DNA from: Liopterus haemorrhoidalis | Taxonomy: Eukaryota > Arthropoda > Insecta > Coleoptera > Dytiscidae | Assembly: GCA_963971575.1 (NCBI GenBank) | Contig: OZ020620.1 | Coordinates: 35,975,992-36,039,991, forward strand | DNA: 64,000 bases | Direction of reading: 5' to 3' | Shown here: one piece after another, positions 21,437 to 32,246 of the stretch | Numbering within the stretch: position 1 is the first letter of the stretch | Layout of the letters: the number at the start of each line of letters is the position of its first letter | Program-made: the position numbers and the translations under genes | The notes under the pieces: generated by a model | What the model was told of the DNA's origin: nothing | What the model saw: the letters and a program-made list of their open reading frames with translations, nothing else | Database searches by the model: none

Positions 21437-22275
21437 CAGAGGCGTACCTGGGGGTATGGCAGGCATGGCACGTGCCCTGGGCGCCACTTGAAGGAGGGCG
21501 CAAAAAAAAAGGAAAACAATACAAAAAGAATAATTAAGCCCTTTAGGGGTGAAATTATTTAAAAAACAACTCAATAAGTTTCTAAAGATTTTAAAAAGAC
21601 ACTTATATGCCAAAACGGAATGTTATCTCAATAAGCATAGGAAATGCGAAGCGTTCTACAATTGACCCCGAATGTAGATTTAAGGGTTATAAGGGACATA
21701 ATTCATCAACATAGATTTAAGGGTTGTTTAGGGCAAAATTCTGAATTTCGTTCATAAATATTTGTAAGCTTTATAAGCAAAAACTAAGTCGATATCTTAT
21801 TGGTTCCAAGATACATTGAGGAATCCTTGAAATCATATTTCACCATATTTCAAAATTACAAAACATTTCTTGTTTTTGGGTGCTTGCATCATGGAGAAAA
21901 TATGCTTTCCGAATTTCATGACTATGCCCAAGGGACATTTTATAGAATAAAAAATAGCAATTTACTCTTTTCGGGGTGCAATTAAAAAAATATGTTAAAA
22001 AGATATTTTAAGTTTTTAAGTTAACAGTTTTAATCCCGAAACACTCCCTTAGAATGAGAATTTTGAGATGCTATATGGCCTCTGTTCGAATCCTGGTTTT
22101 AATCTATTATCATACTAAATTTCCAGACACACCTACAAATATTCAGTTTTATTTATAAAGATTTCCAGCCAAGTTATTTTAAATTTTAATTTTCAAAAAG
22201 TAGATATGACATGTTTGGAGGGGGGCACAATTTTAATGTTTGCCATGGGCGCCATTTACCCTAGGTACGCCCCTG
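21437..22275. mobile_element. hAT-type element, TIR CAGAGGCGTACCT, perfect TSD
   Basis: Left end CAGAGGCGTACCTGGGGGTA, right end TACCCTAGGTACGCCCCTG. Perfect 8-bp TSD CCTAGCAT at 21429-21436 and 22276-22283. About 839 bp with no recognisable transposase. It sits about 60 bp downstream of exon A, inside the intron. Confidence 0.9.
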
Positions 22276-22334
22276 CCTAGCATCAAATGGTTTGGCTTTA
22301 AAGGCATTCAAATAATTTAAAAAATTATACTTAC

Positions 22335-22443
22335 TTCCATTTCGCTACTTTGTGATGACGCAGAATGTTCCTTTTGGATCTGAGTGTTGCTTCCTGCTGG
22401 TGTTACTTCCATTGTTTTTGATTTAAGAGCTTTTTGTGGTTTT
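22335..22443 (-). CDS. Exon A: upstream exon of the hexapeptide-repeat gene
   Basis: A 109-nt exon. Acceptor TTGTGTTGCAG, donor GAA/GTAAGT (perfect consensus). It begins with the third base of a codon and ends in phase 0, matching exon B. Encodes KPQKALKSKTMEVTPAGSNT...SSQSSEME, polar and probably disordered. Upstream exons must lie to the right but were not identified. The longer frame that reads through both splice sites is intronic. Confidence 0.65.
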
Positions 22444-22565
22444 CTGCAACACAAAACAAATAATTCAACATATCCTTTAACTAAAAAACAAATAAAAATC
22501 AAAACCGAACATTCTATCACTTTGAAGCAGGGCTAGAAACCGGAAAAAAGATTAAATAGTCAGTA

Positions 22566-23401
22566 ATGCCTCATTTTCATGGTAGTGTCAAAGGCGTGAC
22601 AGGGGTGAGAGGCGTGGTGTTATATTTACAAGTTCGAATTTCATGGTGGGGTTGGAGGCGTGATAAGGGCGCGTTTTCGGTTTTGACATTTGTATATAAC
22701 CCAAATTTAACCTAAAAGTTTATACAAGTGTTTGGAGTAAACGGTTATTCAATTTCATTAAATATGTCGTCAAATCGAAGGAGACGTCTAGCTCTTTTTT
22801 TATGTATATTTAGACTTATTGCGATATGAAGAAAAGCGATGGTGGGTACGTCCCATATATACATGGGAACAGAAGGCAACAGGGAGATTATTTTAACTTG
22901 TTGCAAAAAATGAGACAAAACGAACACAGACAGTTACTTCAATTACAAGAAAATAATTTAATACACAATCTTTTTTACTTGACATCACAATTAGAATGAA
23001 GATTCTGTTGGCCCCTGCTTGGGGGTGTATTATTAGTATACCCACTGCATGACATTTCTGCAGACCAGATATTTGAAACCGAATCCATAATAATAAACTT
23101 TATGACTGTCGACAACATTGTAAAAGTCGCTATTTCGCTACATCAATTTAGTTTTTTTAATTTTTTTTTAATGAAATTAATATAAGTGTCTCGCTAAAGA
23201 TCTCACCATTCCGAAAAAATATATCTGTTTCTATGGTTTCGACGGTGCGGCCGGCGCTAGAGTTGAAATTTCTGAACTTGCAACACCGCGCTTGTAACAC
23301 CGCGCCTACGATACCATGGTACGGGTTTTTTCAAAATAAAGCGATCCTATTGGTTGAATTTTTTGTTCCACACTTCCAACACCCGCATGAAAATGAGGCA
23401 T
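22566..23401 (+). mobile_element. PIF/Harbinger-like element, nested
   Basis: TIRs ATGCCTCATTTTCATG at both ends with TA/TAA flanks. An N-terminal Harbinger transposase remnant is readable on plus (22764-22985). Confidence 0.72.
22764..22985 (+). pseudogene. Harbinger transposase N-terminal fragment
   Basis: Begins MSSNRRRRLALF. After a frame change it reads RYEEKRWWVRPIYTWEQK and, after another, GDYFNLLQKMRQNEHRQLLQLQ. The 'RWWVRP....... G.YFNLLQ.MRQN' pattern is typical of the start of PIF/Harbinger nucleases. Frameshifted and truncated. Confidence 0.6.
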
Positions 23402-23676
23402 TAATCGTTATTTTTTAACTTTATTATCATCCATACCAAAACTGAAACCGAATTTACTTTAACAGATTGTTCTAAAATACCGCTTAACTGGTTGTAATTT
23501 TTTCTATAATTTACATGCAGCAAAAATATAACTTAAAACGTTAACTTAACGTTAAAAATAAATTAAATTGCAATCAGGAATTAAGGCACGTCAATGTTTT
23601 TCTTTTTTGCTACGTCTTCGAGTCTCTGTCCATAGAACTACTATAGAAGTAACTTTCTTATGGTAAAAGTTTCAAC

Positions 23677-24741
23677 TACAGTGACTGTATAAAGACAGTG
23701 TGGCCATACGATGGTCTCATTTTCTATTGGTTGAGCTGAAGTCCGCCATGTTTTTTCCAACTGTGTTAGAGATTATATATGGTTTACATGCGTTTAGCTT
23801 GTGTTTCAGCATATTTAAATGATATTTTTCAATAATATACGTATATTTATTAATAATATACGTATATTTATTGAATAAATGCATAATTGTCAATATATAC
23901 ATCTGTTTTCTTTATTAATATATCTTTTATATATAACATATTCTGCTTTTTGTTCTGCTTATTCTTTTTTAATATGAAAATATCCTTTTTTTATTGAGAA
24001 TATTAATATTCTCAATTAAAAAACGATCTTTTCATCAACTTTAAATCTTGAAGTACTACAAAATTGGTCCGAAGGGCCCTTTTTGTAATCACTTTTAAAG
24101 TAACGTTAGTAATTTGTTCCAATATTATGTAATTGAGTACTTTTAAAGTTGAGAAAAGTAAAATTGAAAGGTGATTATAAAAACGTGCGTTTTCCCAAAA
24201 ATTAGAGAACCCAACATCACTTTTTATATTCCTATATTTTTATTCTAATTCTAATGTCCTGTTTGAACTTGTTTTCTTAAATCTAAAATATTAAAATTAA
24301 AATAAATAAGTATATTTTTAATTTACGACTGTAACCCCCTGTAACTGTTTATATAAAAATAAAAGTTTTCGTTTGTATAGGTCCTCAAATAAAATTATAA
24401 AATAATAAAAACATCTCTCTTTTATTTCCTTTCATGTCCTTTTTTATGAATTTCTTTCATTTGTTTTCTTTTTATGTTGCAAACATTTCAAAAAAATACC
24501 TTCATCGGTAGGTAATTTTAATATTTATCTAAATAAATGTTGAATCATATAAATATTTTTCTTAACAATAAATTGACATTCACGTATATATAAACATAAA
24601 TACGTAAAACTATTAAAAAGTAAGAAATATTATAATATATTAGGATATATTAACATTTATTCCATATAACCCAATACAAATCTGGAATAAAAATGGCGGC
24701 TACAGTTCATATGGCCACACTGTCTTTATACAGTCACTGTA
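23677..24741. mobile_element. Element with 33-bp TIR TACAGTGACTGTATAAAG, 8-bp TSD (hAT-like)
   Basis: Left end TACAGTGACTGTATAAAGAC (continuing AGTGTGGCCATA) is exactly inverted at the right end. Perfect 8-bp TSD GTTTCAAC at 23669-23676 and 24742-24749. 8-bp duplications fit hAT or P superfamilies; the CAGTG start favours hAT. The interior is non-coding and contains a perfect 22-bp palindrome at 23994-24015. Confidence 0.85.
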
Positions 24742-25306
24742 GTTTCAACAGTATATTGCTGCACTCTATGAACTTGGTAGGAACTAAAAACGAAAACCCA
24801 AAATTTATCTTTAAATTAGTCACAAAAAAGTTTAAAATACACAATTTTTATTATTCTTCCTTATATGAACACAGATTGTATCAAATAAATATGATATTGG
24901 GCGTTTCAATGCAATCTGTTTCACTTTTTCGACGTCATATTGCTTATTATTGGTAATAAAGTTGCAATAGGCACATCGTGCCTTTTTAAACTCAATTCGT
25001 GACGAAAACTTGAGTAGAAGAATATCGTGTAGAAGCCTATTTGTTAAATTGAATTTATTTTTAATATGAATATCATAATCAGTTTTTCAAAAAGATTAAT
25101 CGAAGTTCTGTTAACCGGTTAAGCAAAAATAATGAATTACAAAATCAGTTAAATTTAAAAAATATATATATTTCAATTTTCAGCCATTGGTGAAGCTTGG
25201 TATCATTGCCCCCCAACAATTATTCATATTGCGCCATTTATACTGAACATTTTGCGACCCCAAACCTTTGCGGACCCATACCTCTGTTTCCAGCCCTGCT
25301 TTAAAG

Positions 25307-26087
25307 ACAGTAAATAGAAGTATCAGCGAGAATTTTGTATGTATATAAAAGAAAGAAGCCTTTTAGTCAATCACACTATTTTTTCTATTTTTATTCTGTC
25401 CCAGTTTTGTTACAAAAATATTTTTTTAAACACTAATCCATCTTCCTGTTTCTAAACTTAGTTGTAAGTGTCTGGAAATTTGCTATTAGCCCCGTTAATG
25501 ACCATACAATGGACGATTTCGAAATAGACACCAAAAAAAGGTTATTAACTTAAGTTTGGTAAACAAAAAATATTGGCTAAATGCCTAAAAGTACTAATAG
25601 GATTTTTTGATCTAAGTAATTTTACTAACAAACCTTTCTCTAATTCTAAGCTAATAAATGAATACGATCTGTTTATTGGTATGTTTAGTTTCTGTCTTTC
25701 ATTTTGTTAATAATTTAAAAACATCAAATAAAACCAGTCAGAACTAGAATAATAAATATATTTTATCACCTATATATTAAAAGTACTAATGTTTTGGAAA
25801 GAAAATGGATAGGCTTGTAACGATACGAGATGAATCATGCCTCAGGGAAGATGGAAACGTGGAGAGTGGTGAAAGTAATAAACAAGATTTAGTCAAAGTT
25901 TAGAATATCTGACAAAGAATAAGTTCATTTGAATTGCAGGAAAATGAAAGAAGAGAGGATCTAGGAACAAGAAAGAGAAAAGGAAAACTACTAACAAAAT
26001 ATCAAGCCAGAATTTAAATGCAAGAAATCTGGAGAAAATTTGCAGATAATGGATTCATTTGGAAATGATAAAGTAAAGAAAGATTAA
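25307..26087. other. AT-rich sequence, nothing recognised
   Basis: No supported gene or element. The purine-rich part (25850-26060) contains only short open frames. Confidence 0.4.
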
Positions 26088-26559
26088 TACGAGGGATACC
26101 TTTTAAGTTTTTACAAAAACTAAGAAAGCAATTTTTTTTTGGAACAAACTGTTTTATTGCTTTTCAAAATATTCGCCTTTAAGATTTATACAGTTCTGCA
26201 AGGGTTCAAACCAATTCTCGAAACATTTTTTCCACTCTAAACTTGGTGTCTCAAAAACATGGTTTTCGAAGGCTTCAACAGCTTCTTGAGGTGATGTAAA
26301 TTGCTCTCCACGTATTTTTTATTTGCCATTGGGGAATAAAAAAAATTTAGGGGATAAATCAGGTGAATACGGGAAATGAGACATTAATTCGATCTTTTTC
26401 TCCTTCAAATAATTGTTTGACGTGCTGTGTGGGAGCTTGCATTGTCATGATAAAGAATGATGCGACGTTTTTGGTTGTTTTTCCTGATTTTGTCGATGAC
26501 TTCTGGCAAACAAATTGTTGTATACCATTCAGCATTAAGTGTTCTCCGATCCTCTAAAG

Positions 26560-27200
26560 CATAGGTTCTCAAACTGGGGTACGCGTACCCCTGGGGGTAC
26601 GCGAACCATCTATTGGGGGTACGCGAGATCTGTTATACGCGAGATCTGAAATATTTTCAAGAAGACTTTTCCGAAATGCTATGTATAAGGAATCCATTCG
26701 CTATTGAAAAGTATCCATCAAATCTCAATAATAATAATAAAGAGTCATTGATTGAAATATCGTGCGATGGAGATTTAAAAATGAAGTTTAATGAATTGAA
26801 ACTTGAAGAGTTCTGGCTCATGGCTAAAAGTGAATATCCAGAATTAGCCAAACAAGCATTATTGTTTTTAATACCTTTTTCAACAACTTATCTCTGTGAA
26901 TGTGGGTTTTCCTCCATGGTGATTTTAAAAAACAAATATCGAATAAATTAAATATCGATCATAATATGCGGTTAAAATTGAGTAATCGAGAGCCCGATAT
27001 TGAATCACTTATTTCAAGCATGCAGCATCATCCTTCCCACTAAAGTTGGTAAGTGTATTTTCATGTATGTTTTTTTCAGTCAAGTCTGCTTGTTTAACAA
27101 TTTTCAAATTGTTCCGATTTTTTTTTTACCTTTTTGGGGGTACGCGCCTGTTCTGGAATTGACATAAAGGGTACTCAAAAAAAAAGTTTGAGAACCTATG
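26560..27200 (+). mobile_element. hAT element, TIR CATAGGTTCTCAAACT, nested in the mariner
   Basis: Left CATAGGTTCTCAAACTGGGG and right GTTTGAGAACCTATG are inverse. TSD CTCTAAAG (26552-26559) and CTTTAAAG (27201-27208), 7 of 8. It contains the C-terminal part of a hAT transposase (26640-27040), so it is an internally deleted derivative of a ZBED/Buster-type autonomous element. Confidence 0.87.
26640..27040 (+). pseudogene. hAT transposase C-terminal dimerisation region
   Basis: Reads LKMKFNELKLEEFWLMAKSE, then YPELAKQALLFLIPFSTTYLCECGFSSMVILKNKYR; after a premature stop LNIDHNMRLKLSNREPDIESL continues. 'FW......YPELA..A...L.PF.TTYLCE.GFS....IK.KYR' is the hATC signature of the Buster/ZBED5 group. 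The DDE core and zinc finger are absent. Confidence 0.88.
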
Positions 27201-28002
27201 CTTTAAAGGAATGGTTGTGACATGTCCAATACAACCGAAGAAATAATTGATCATTTTCTTGGAGTGCTTCGTGAACGAACAACTTTTGTGGGTTTCGGTT
27301 CATCTTGGAAGACCCAAACAGTGAATTGTTGCTTAGTTTCCAGTTCATATGAATAAATCCAAGTTTTGTCACCTGCAATGATGTATACGGATCTTGCAGT
27401 GCCTAGGTTGATTTTTTTTTAGCATTCCCTTACAATCAACACGAGCCTATTTTGAGCTTCGGTCAAATTATGCGGAACCCATCGGGAACAGATCTTTTTC
27501 ACATAAATATTCATGCAAAATCGAATGTATTGCAGTCTGCGATATGCCAAAGGATGCCTCTATCTCGTGGTACGTCACATGCCAATCTTCTTCAATCATT
27601 CTGCACACGGCATCGATGTTTTTTTGAATCACAAACGATTTTGGTCGACCTTCACGAGATTCATCACTGACGGACGCACGACCACTACAAAATTCTGCAA
27701 ATCAATTATAAACAATCTTTTTTGATGGTGCTTCATTACCAAGTTGAACGCAGCGAATCTATGCAATGTTGTTGAGTTAGGTCTTTACTAAAATCGTAAA
27801 AAATCATCCAACGAAAACCTTCACGAGTAATATCCAATAAACTTTTCGATAATTTCAATATTGCCATCTAGGGGTTGTTTGTAAAAATATAAAAGATAAC
27901 TTTCGTATAATACTTTTATAGTATACATGTATTTTTATGTTTATTTTACAATACATTTTTTTTAAAATTATGTTTAGCATTGCTCCCTAATATAATAATG
28001 AA

Positions 28003-28170
28003 TGTTTTTTTTTTAAACGCTCAATGTCAACAAACTATTCGGTCAATTTATAAGCTACCACAGATTTCACAATAACAAATAACAAATTTTACGAATATGG
28101 TAATGACACATTTCAATATTGCCATCTAGTGGTCGTTTTTTAAAACATAAAAGGTAACCCTCATATTACA
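28003..28170. repeat. Extra partial copy of the mariner right end
   Basis: TTTTTTAAACGCTCAATGTCAAC...CATCTAGTGGTCG...AAAAGGTAACCCTC duplicates the terminal segment of the mariner at 37128-38646 (about 38480-38646). It lies about 100 bp beyond the end of copy 1. The sequence in between (27906-28002) matches the external flank of the other copy (38647-38750). Confidence 0.7.
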
Positions 28171-28538
28171 ATAGCATCATAAATCAAATCTATATATTTT
28201 TTAATTTTGCAATTTTTTTCTTCAACCCCCCTCTTAAAATGTCCCACCCTTGGCTATGTTCCAAGTTTGTGTAGACCCTATGTCTGTGTTTCTCAGCTGT
28301 TTAAATAAAGCCTGCGCGACTAGCTACACCCAGGATATTTCCGTGATCACAAATAACTACAAGCCAACCATAGACGCACAGCGTCGTTTAGCGTCGCTCA
28401 ACGTCCCCACACCAACGCACATATTGTTTACGCGTATGTTTGTATTTTTTTAATATTATGTAACAAGAAAAAAATAATGCGAAATGTAAAATTATTTCAG
28501 AACATTTTTTAATAGTGAACGAAAAAATAATCAAATAA
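28171..28538. other. No feature seen
   Basis: A short, slightly GC-richer block (28245-28430) has no recognisable protein or repeat partner in the window. Confidence 0.35.
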
Positions 28539-28859
28539 GGGCCGGTTTCTCGAAAAATTCAGTTGTAGATATTGCATCGATATAGTATCGATATCCATGG
28601 ATACCGCAACTTATCGACACAATAGCGGAATTTGGGTTTCTTGAATGTATTTTTCAATTTATTGATGAGATATCGAACCCATAACGAGATTTTTTAAATA
28701 TTTTGGCTGTGTGAATTGAAATGCATACAATAGTTATTGGATACATGTCAGATGATAATCGAGAAACCGTCAAAAAGTTATCGACTCGATAAGGTTTATT
28801 GTATCAATAACTATTGTGGCGATATCGCGTCAGTAAAAAAATGTTCCAGAAACCGGCCC
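28539..28859. mobile_element. PIF/Harbinger-type MITE, TIR GGGCCGGTTTCTCGA
   Basis: Left GGGCCGGTTTCTCGAAAAA, right TTCCAGAAACCGGCCC, TAA on both sides (28536-28538 and 28860-28862). 321 bp, non-coding, with several ATCGAT/GATATCG motifs. Confidence 0.82.
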
Positions 28860-28862
28860 TAA

Positions 28863-29572
28863 GTGTTTTGTTCATTGTCTTAAAACAGCAGAGGCATGGG
28901 GAAAAATAACACCCTTTGTAAAATATAAAGTCGAACATCGACGTGTTCGATAGGATACGACATGATAAAAACCAAAAAGGGAGAAAGTGTTTATTTAAAG
29001 TTAGTTTTACACAGTTCAATTAATTGATTTTTGAAACGTTTTTTGTCGATTAATTGAAAAATTTATTGGTAACCTTGGGAACAAAAACTTCACTTTACAC
29101 ACATCAATTTAATTATAAATTTTTTTGAAAATTTTTACATAACCAACTGTAAAACATGTTGACATATTTATCAAAATGAAAATATTGAAAAAATCTTCGC
29201 AAAATTACGAGCTGTGAACAAAAACAAAAGAAATAACCTAGATGATGATAAATTAGAACGTTTGAGGTTATGTTAGATTTGAAACTGAAACACAAATAAT
29301 ATGTTTCGAGGTTATGCTACAACTAAACAGTTGGCAATATCTTAACAGACAAAAATATACCTAGAATTCCCTAAAAAATTTATGAAAAATTGACAAAAAA
29401 TAGAACTTGTTCTATTTTCAAAATAAATTGATCAAATTTTTTGTCAATTAATTGATCAATTAATTGACGAAATTTTTACACACATCAATTAATTGAATAT
29501 CAACTTTTTCAATTAATTGAATCGTGTAAAACCCACTTTATATAAACTGTTCAGAGCAAAAACAATCATAGT
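28863..29572. other. AT-rich, with an internal inverted AATTAATTGA-rich segment
   Basis: Repeated short motifs TCAATTAATTGA occur at about 29015-29060 and 29420-29530 in both orientations, suggesting a degenerate MITE with ends near 29003 (TTTTACACAGTTCAATTAATTG) and 29535 (CAATTAATTGAATCGTGTAAAA). No gene. Confidence 0.45.
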
Positions 29573-29832
29573 TAGGGTGACCATTCGTCCCGCATTTTGA
29601 TTGGGTGTCCCGCATTAAGACATGTCCCGCATTTTAACTTGTATTTGAGGAAATGCTTTGTTTGTTTGATCTTCACTTGGATTTGGGAGGTGAGGACCTT
29701 TTTTTTGCTCTTCACTTAAATTTGGGAAATGAGGACCTTTTTTTTGCTCTTCACTTATACATATTTGGAAAGTGACAACCTTTTCTTTCGCTTTGTCCAG
29801 CATTCCCTTCTTAAGAAAATGAATTCACCCTA
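29573..29832. mobile_element. hAT MITE family M2 (TIR TAGGGTGACCATT), copy a
   Basis: TIR TAGGGTGACCATTCG, right end TTCACCCTA. Perfect 8-bp TSD ATCATAGT (29565-29572 and 29833-29840). The interior starts with TCCCGCATTT repeats, then about three units of the ~41-bp motif (29645-29790). Confidence 0.92.
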
Positions 29833-29851
29833 ATCATAGTCCAATACAGAT

Positions 29852-30115
29852 CAGTGTTTCTGAATCAAAACTGCATCGCGGACCAGTAAAATATATAATT
29901 TTCTAACGCGGACCACTAATAATAATTCTTGGTTCATTTTTTGCAAAAAAAAAACAAATATATTTAATGTGCTACTAAACACATTTATTTTATTTGAAGA
30001 AAATCACAGAAAATAAGCAAAATATAAATTATTTACATAAAAAATGTGCATAAAAAATAACCAAAAACACGCAAAAAACACAAAAACTATCGCGGACCAT
30101 TTGTTGAGAAACACT
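29852..30115. mobile_element. hAT-like MITE, TIR CAGTGTTTCT
   Basis: The left CAGTGTTTCTGAATC...CGCGGACCAG is inverse to the right CGCGGACCATTTG...GAGAAACACTG. A TSD is not clearly visible. About 264 bp, non-coding. Confidence 0.62.
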
Positions 30116-30234
30116 GATATTTTGAAAATAATACTATTAGCTATTAGCTCATATTTAAAGCTCTCTAGTGTAAAACTGTAAAAAATCCGAAAATTCTAGT
30201 CGCAGTCTAAAGTGATAAAAATCCAAGTAATGTA

Positions 30235-30618
30235 CAGTCGGTTCTGCTTAAGTGGAACTAGATTTTGCAATCTAGTTACTTTCATCGTTTAAATCGTGCC
30301 TTTCGGCCGTTTTGTTTAAGCTTTGTAAATCATACTTACAATAAACATTTTTTGGTTAATATCATTTTAAAATGTCATTTTCTTTATATTTTTTGTGTCA
30401 TTCTTAATACAAATTTCCCATTTATTTATTTTTTTGTCATTAAAATATCTAAAAAAAATATTTAATTTTGACATATCTCATTCGTTTCCATGGTTTCATT
30501 GTTGGAATTTTGACATCCCAACGTGAAAAATGAAATAACCCAAACAAGGTCCCTTCTCGTGACCACCTAAAAGAACTAAATTCCCATTTAGTTCCGCTTA
30601 ACCGTTTGGAACAGACTG
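30235..30618 (+). mobile_element. MITE family M1, full copy with TA flanks
   Basis: Left CAGTCGGTTCTGCTTAAG...GGAACTAGATTTTGCAATCTAGTT (itself a small palindrome); right TTAGTTCCGCTTAACCGTTTGGAACAGACTG. TA at 30233-30234 and 30619-30620. 384 bp. Small open frames are not genes. Confidence 0.85.
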
Positions 30619-31065
30619 TAATAAATTTTTCAAAAATTTATTTTACTTTTTTGAAATATGTTTTATATTAACTTTTTTAAACATTTATAAATTTCAATGA
30701 AAATGCTAAATTAAACTCAATATTTTTTCTTTCTATACCATTTTACATATAATTTACAGGGGGAAAAAGATCAAACCACTACTTTTTGAACGCTTTTCTT
30801 TCGTCATTTATAATTTACTATATAGATAATGACAGTAAATAAATTTAATAGCATTGAAAAATAAAAATATATTATAATTTTACATTTTTTTTTTTTTTTG
30901 TTATTAAGGGATGCTCTAGAAAAGCATGGTAGGGTGAAATGAGAAAAACCATGCCACAACGAAATTGAAAATTGGTGGCAAAAATAGAGACTGAAAATTG
31001 AACAACATTAAAAGATGCTTTAAAAATTCGAATACATCTATATCCTGTTTCTTTTTTTTTTAGGA

Positions 31066-31216
31066 ACTAGATTTTGAATTTTGGTAATTTTTTCCGATTA
31101 AGTGAGGTGTTTGATCATTTTGTTTAGCAAAAGTCCTCTTCAATAGTTCGAAATCAGCTCGGGACAACAAAAATTAAAATTCCATTTGGTTCCGCTTAAA
31201 CATTTGGCATAGCCTA
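31066..31216 (+). mobile_element. MITE family M1, short truncated copy
   Basis: GGAACTAGATTTTGAATTTTGG at the left and CATTTGGTTCCGCTTAAACATTTGG at the right match family M1; most similar to the outer part of the copy at 8221-8903. Confidence 0.6.
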
Positions 31217-31516
31217 TACATTTATTTATTTATTTATTTTTTAATTATTACCATCCATCTTTTGGATTTGTTTCTTTCATCTGTCATTACCTTTCAATCT
31301 TATTACTACATAAAACATAAATTTTCATACATTTTCCTATATGAAAACCAGTGCTATAACTAATCAGGTGCAATAAGTGCACAGACACAGGATCGAAGAC
31401 AAAAAGTCGTCTTGGGACCCAAGTCACTTTGTGCATTACCTTTTTTCGTACTTTTTTTGCAACCCAAGGAAAGTAGTACCAACCATTATAAAATGAATAT
31501 TTTAAAATGGTTATAT

Positions 31517-32246
31517 CAGTGTGTCTCAACATTTTTGTGTTAGCGATACTTTTTCGAAATTATTAGATTTGCAAGACCAATTAAGAAATTAAAAAAAAAT
31601 AGAGTAAGTCATATTTCTTATCTTGCTATTAAATGTATAAGAATTAGTAAATCTAGTAAAATGGGTTGTTTCTCGAAATTAGCTTCAACCCCCTTAAACC
31701 ATAAACTATTTATTTTCTGGCAAAACATTATCAGAAACTTCTAAATTAAAAATTTCATGATACACCTGAGGTACATTTGTTATCAGAGCCGCAGTAAGGG
31801 GGGGGGCGACGGCCCCTAGCGCACTAAGAAAAAGGGCGCCGACGAGCTTGACCAAGGGACACCACATTGCGAAGGGAAGAACTTTTTTTTTATTGCTCAT
31901 TACTTAGATTTTGGGAGGTGAGGAATTATTTTCTTTTAGCTCATCATTTCGATTTTGGGAGGTGAGGACCTTTTTTTTTGCTCATCACTTGGATTTTGGG
32001 AGGTGAATACCTTTTTTTTGCTCATCACTTGGATTTTGAGAGGTGAGGACCTTTTTTTTGCTCATCACTTGAATTTTGGGAGGTGAGGACCTTTTATTTG
32101 CTCATCATTTGTATTTTGTGAAGTGAGGACCACCTTGTTTTGCCAAGGGCGCCAAAACACAGTTTTGCCCCTAGCGCAAGTTTTCCTTACTGTGGCTCTG
32201 TTTGTTATACACTAGTGTGCCGCGAAACATTGTTTGGGAAACACTG
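31517..32246. mobile_element. hAT-like element, TIR CAGTGTGTCTC, hosting a second hAT MITE
   Basis: Left CAGTGTGTCTCAACATTT, right TTGTTTGGGAAACACTG. Flanks GGTTATAT and AACTATAT agree only partly, consistent with an old insertion. The MITE at 31784-32200 lies inside. Confidence 0.5.
31784..32200. mobile_element. hAT MITE family M3 (TIR CAGAGCCGCAGTAAGG), copy a
   Basis: Left CAGAGCCGCAGTAAGGGGGG, right TTTTCCTTACTGTGGCTCTG. Perfect TSD TTTGTTAT (31776-31783 and 32201-32208). The interior has five to six ~41-bp units (31880-32130) of the type GATTTTGGGAGGTGAGGACC, poly-T, GCTCATCACTTG, here in their most regular form. Confidence 0.95.

Larger units (their letters stand above)
22528..25298. 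mobile_element. hAT-type element, TIR CAGGGCTRGAAAC, containing two nested elements
   Basis: The left end CAGGGCTAGAAACCGG and right end CTGTTTCCAGCCCTG are inverse. TSD CTTTGAAG (22520-22527) and CTTTAAAG (25299-25306), 7 of 8 matching. Two whole elements with their own duplications lie inside (22566-23401 and 23677-24741). No transposase of the outer element is visible. Confidence 0.78.
26090..27905 (-). mobile_element. D34D-type mariner, broken, with a nested hAT (copy 1)
   Basis: Left end TACGAGGGATACCTTTTAAG, right end its inverse (AAAAGATAACTTTCGTA). Body homologous to 37128-38646. Interrupted by the hAT at 26560-27200 and shortened near the right end (the 5'-UTR segment present in the other copy is missing at about 27842). 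Minus-strand transposase fragments are degenerate: a GWI/MNWKL region near 27350 and 'SVSDESREGRPK'-type sequence near 27640. Confidence 0.8.
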
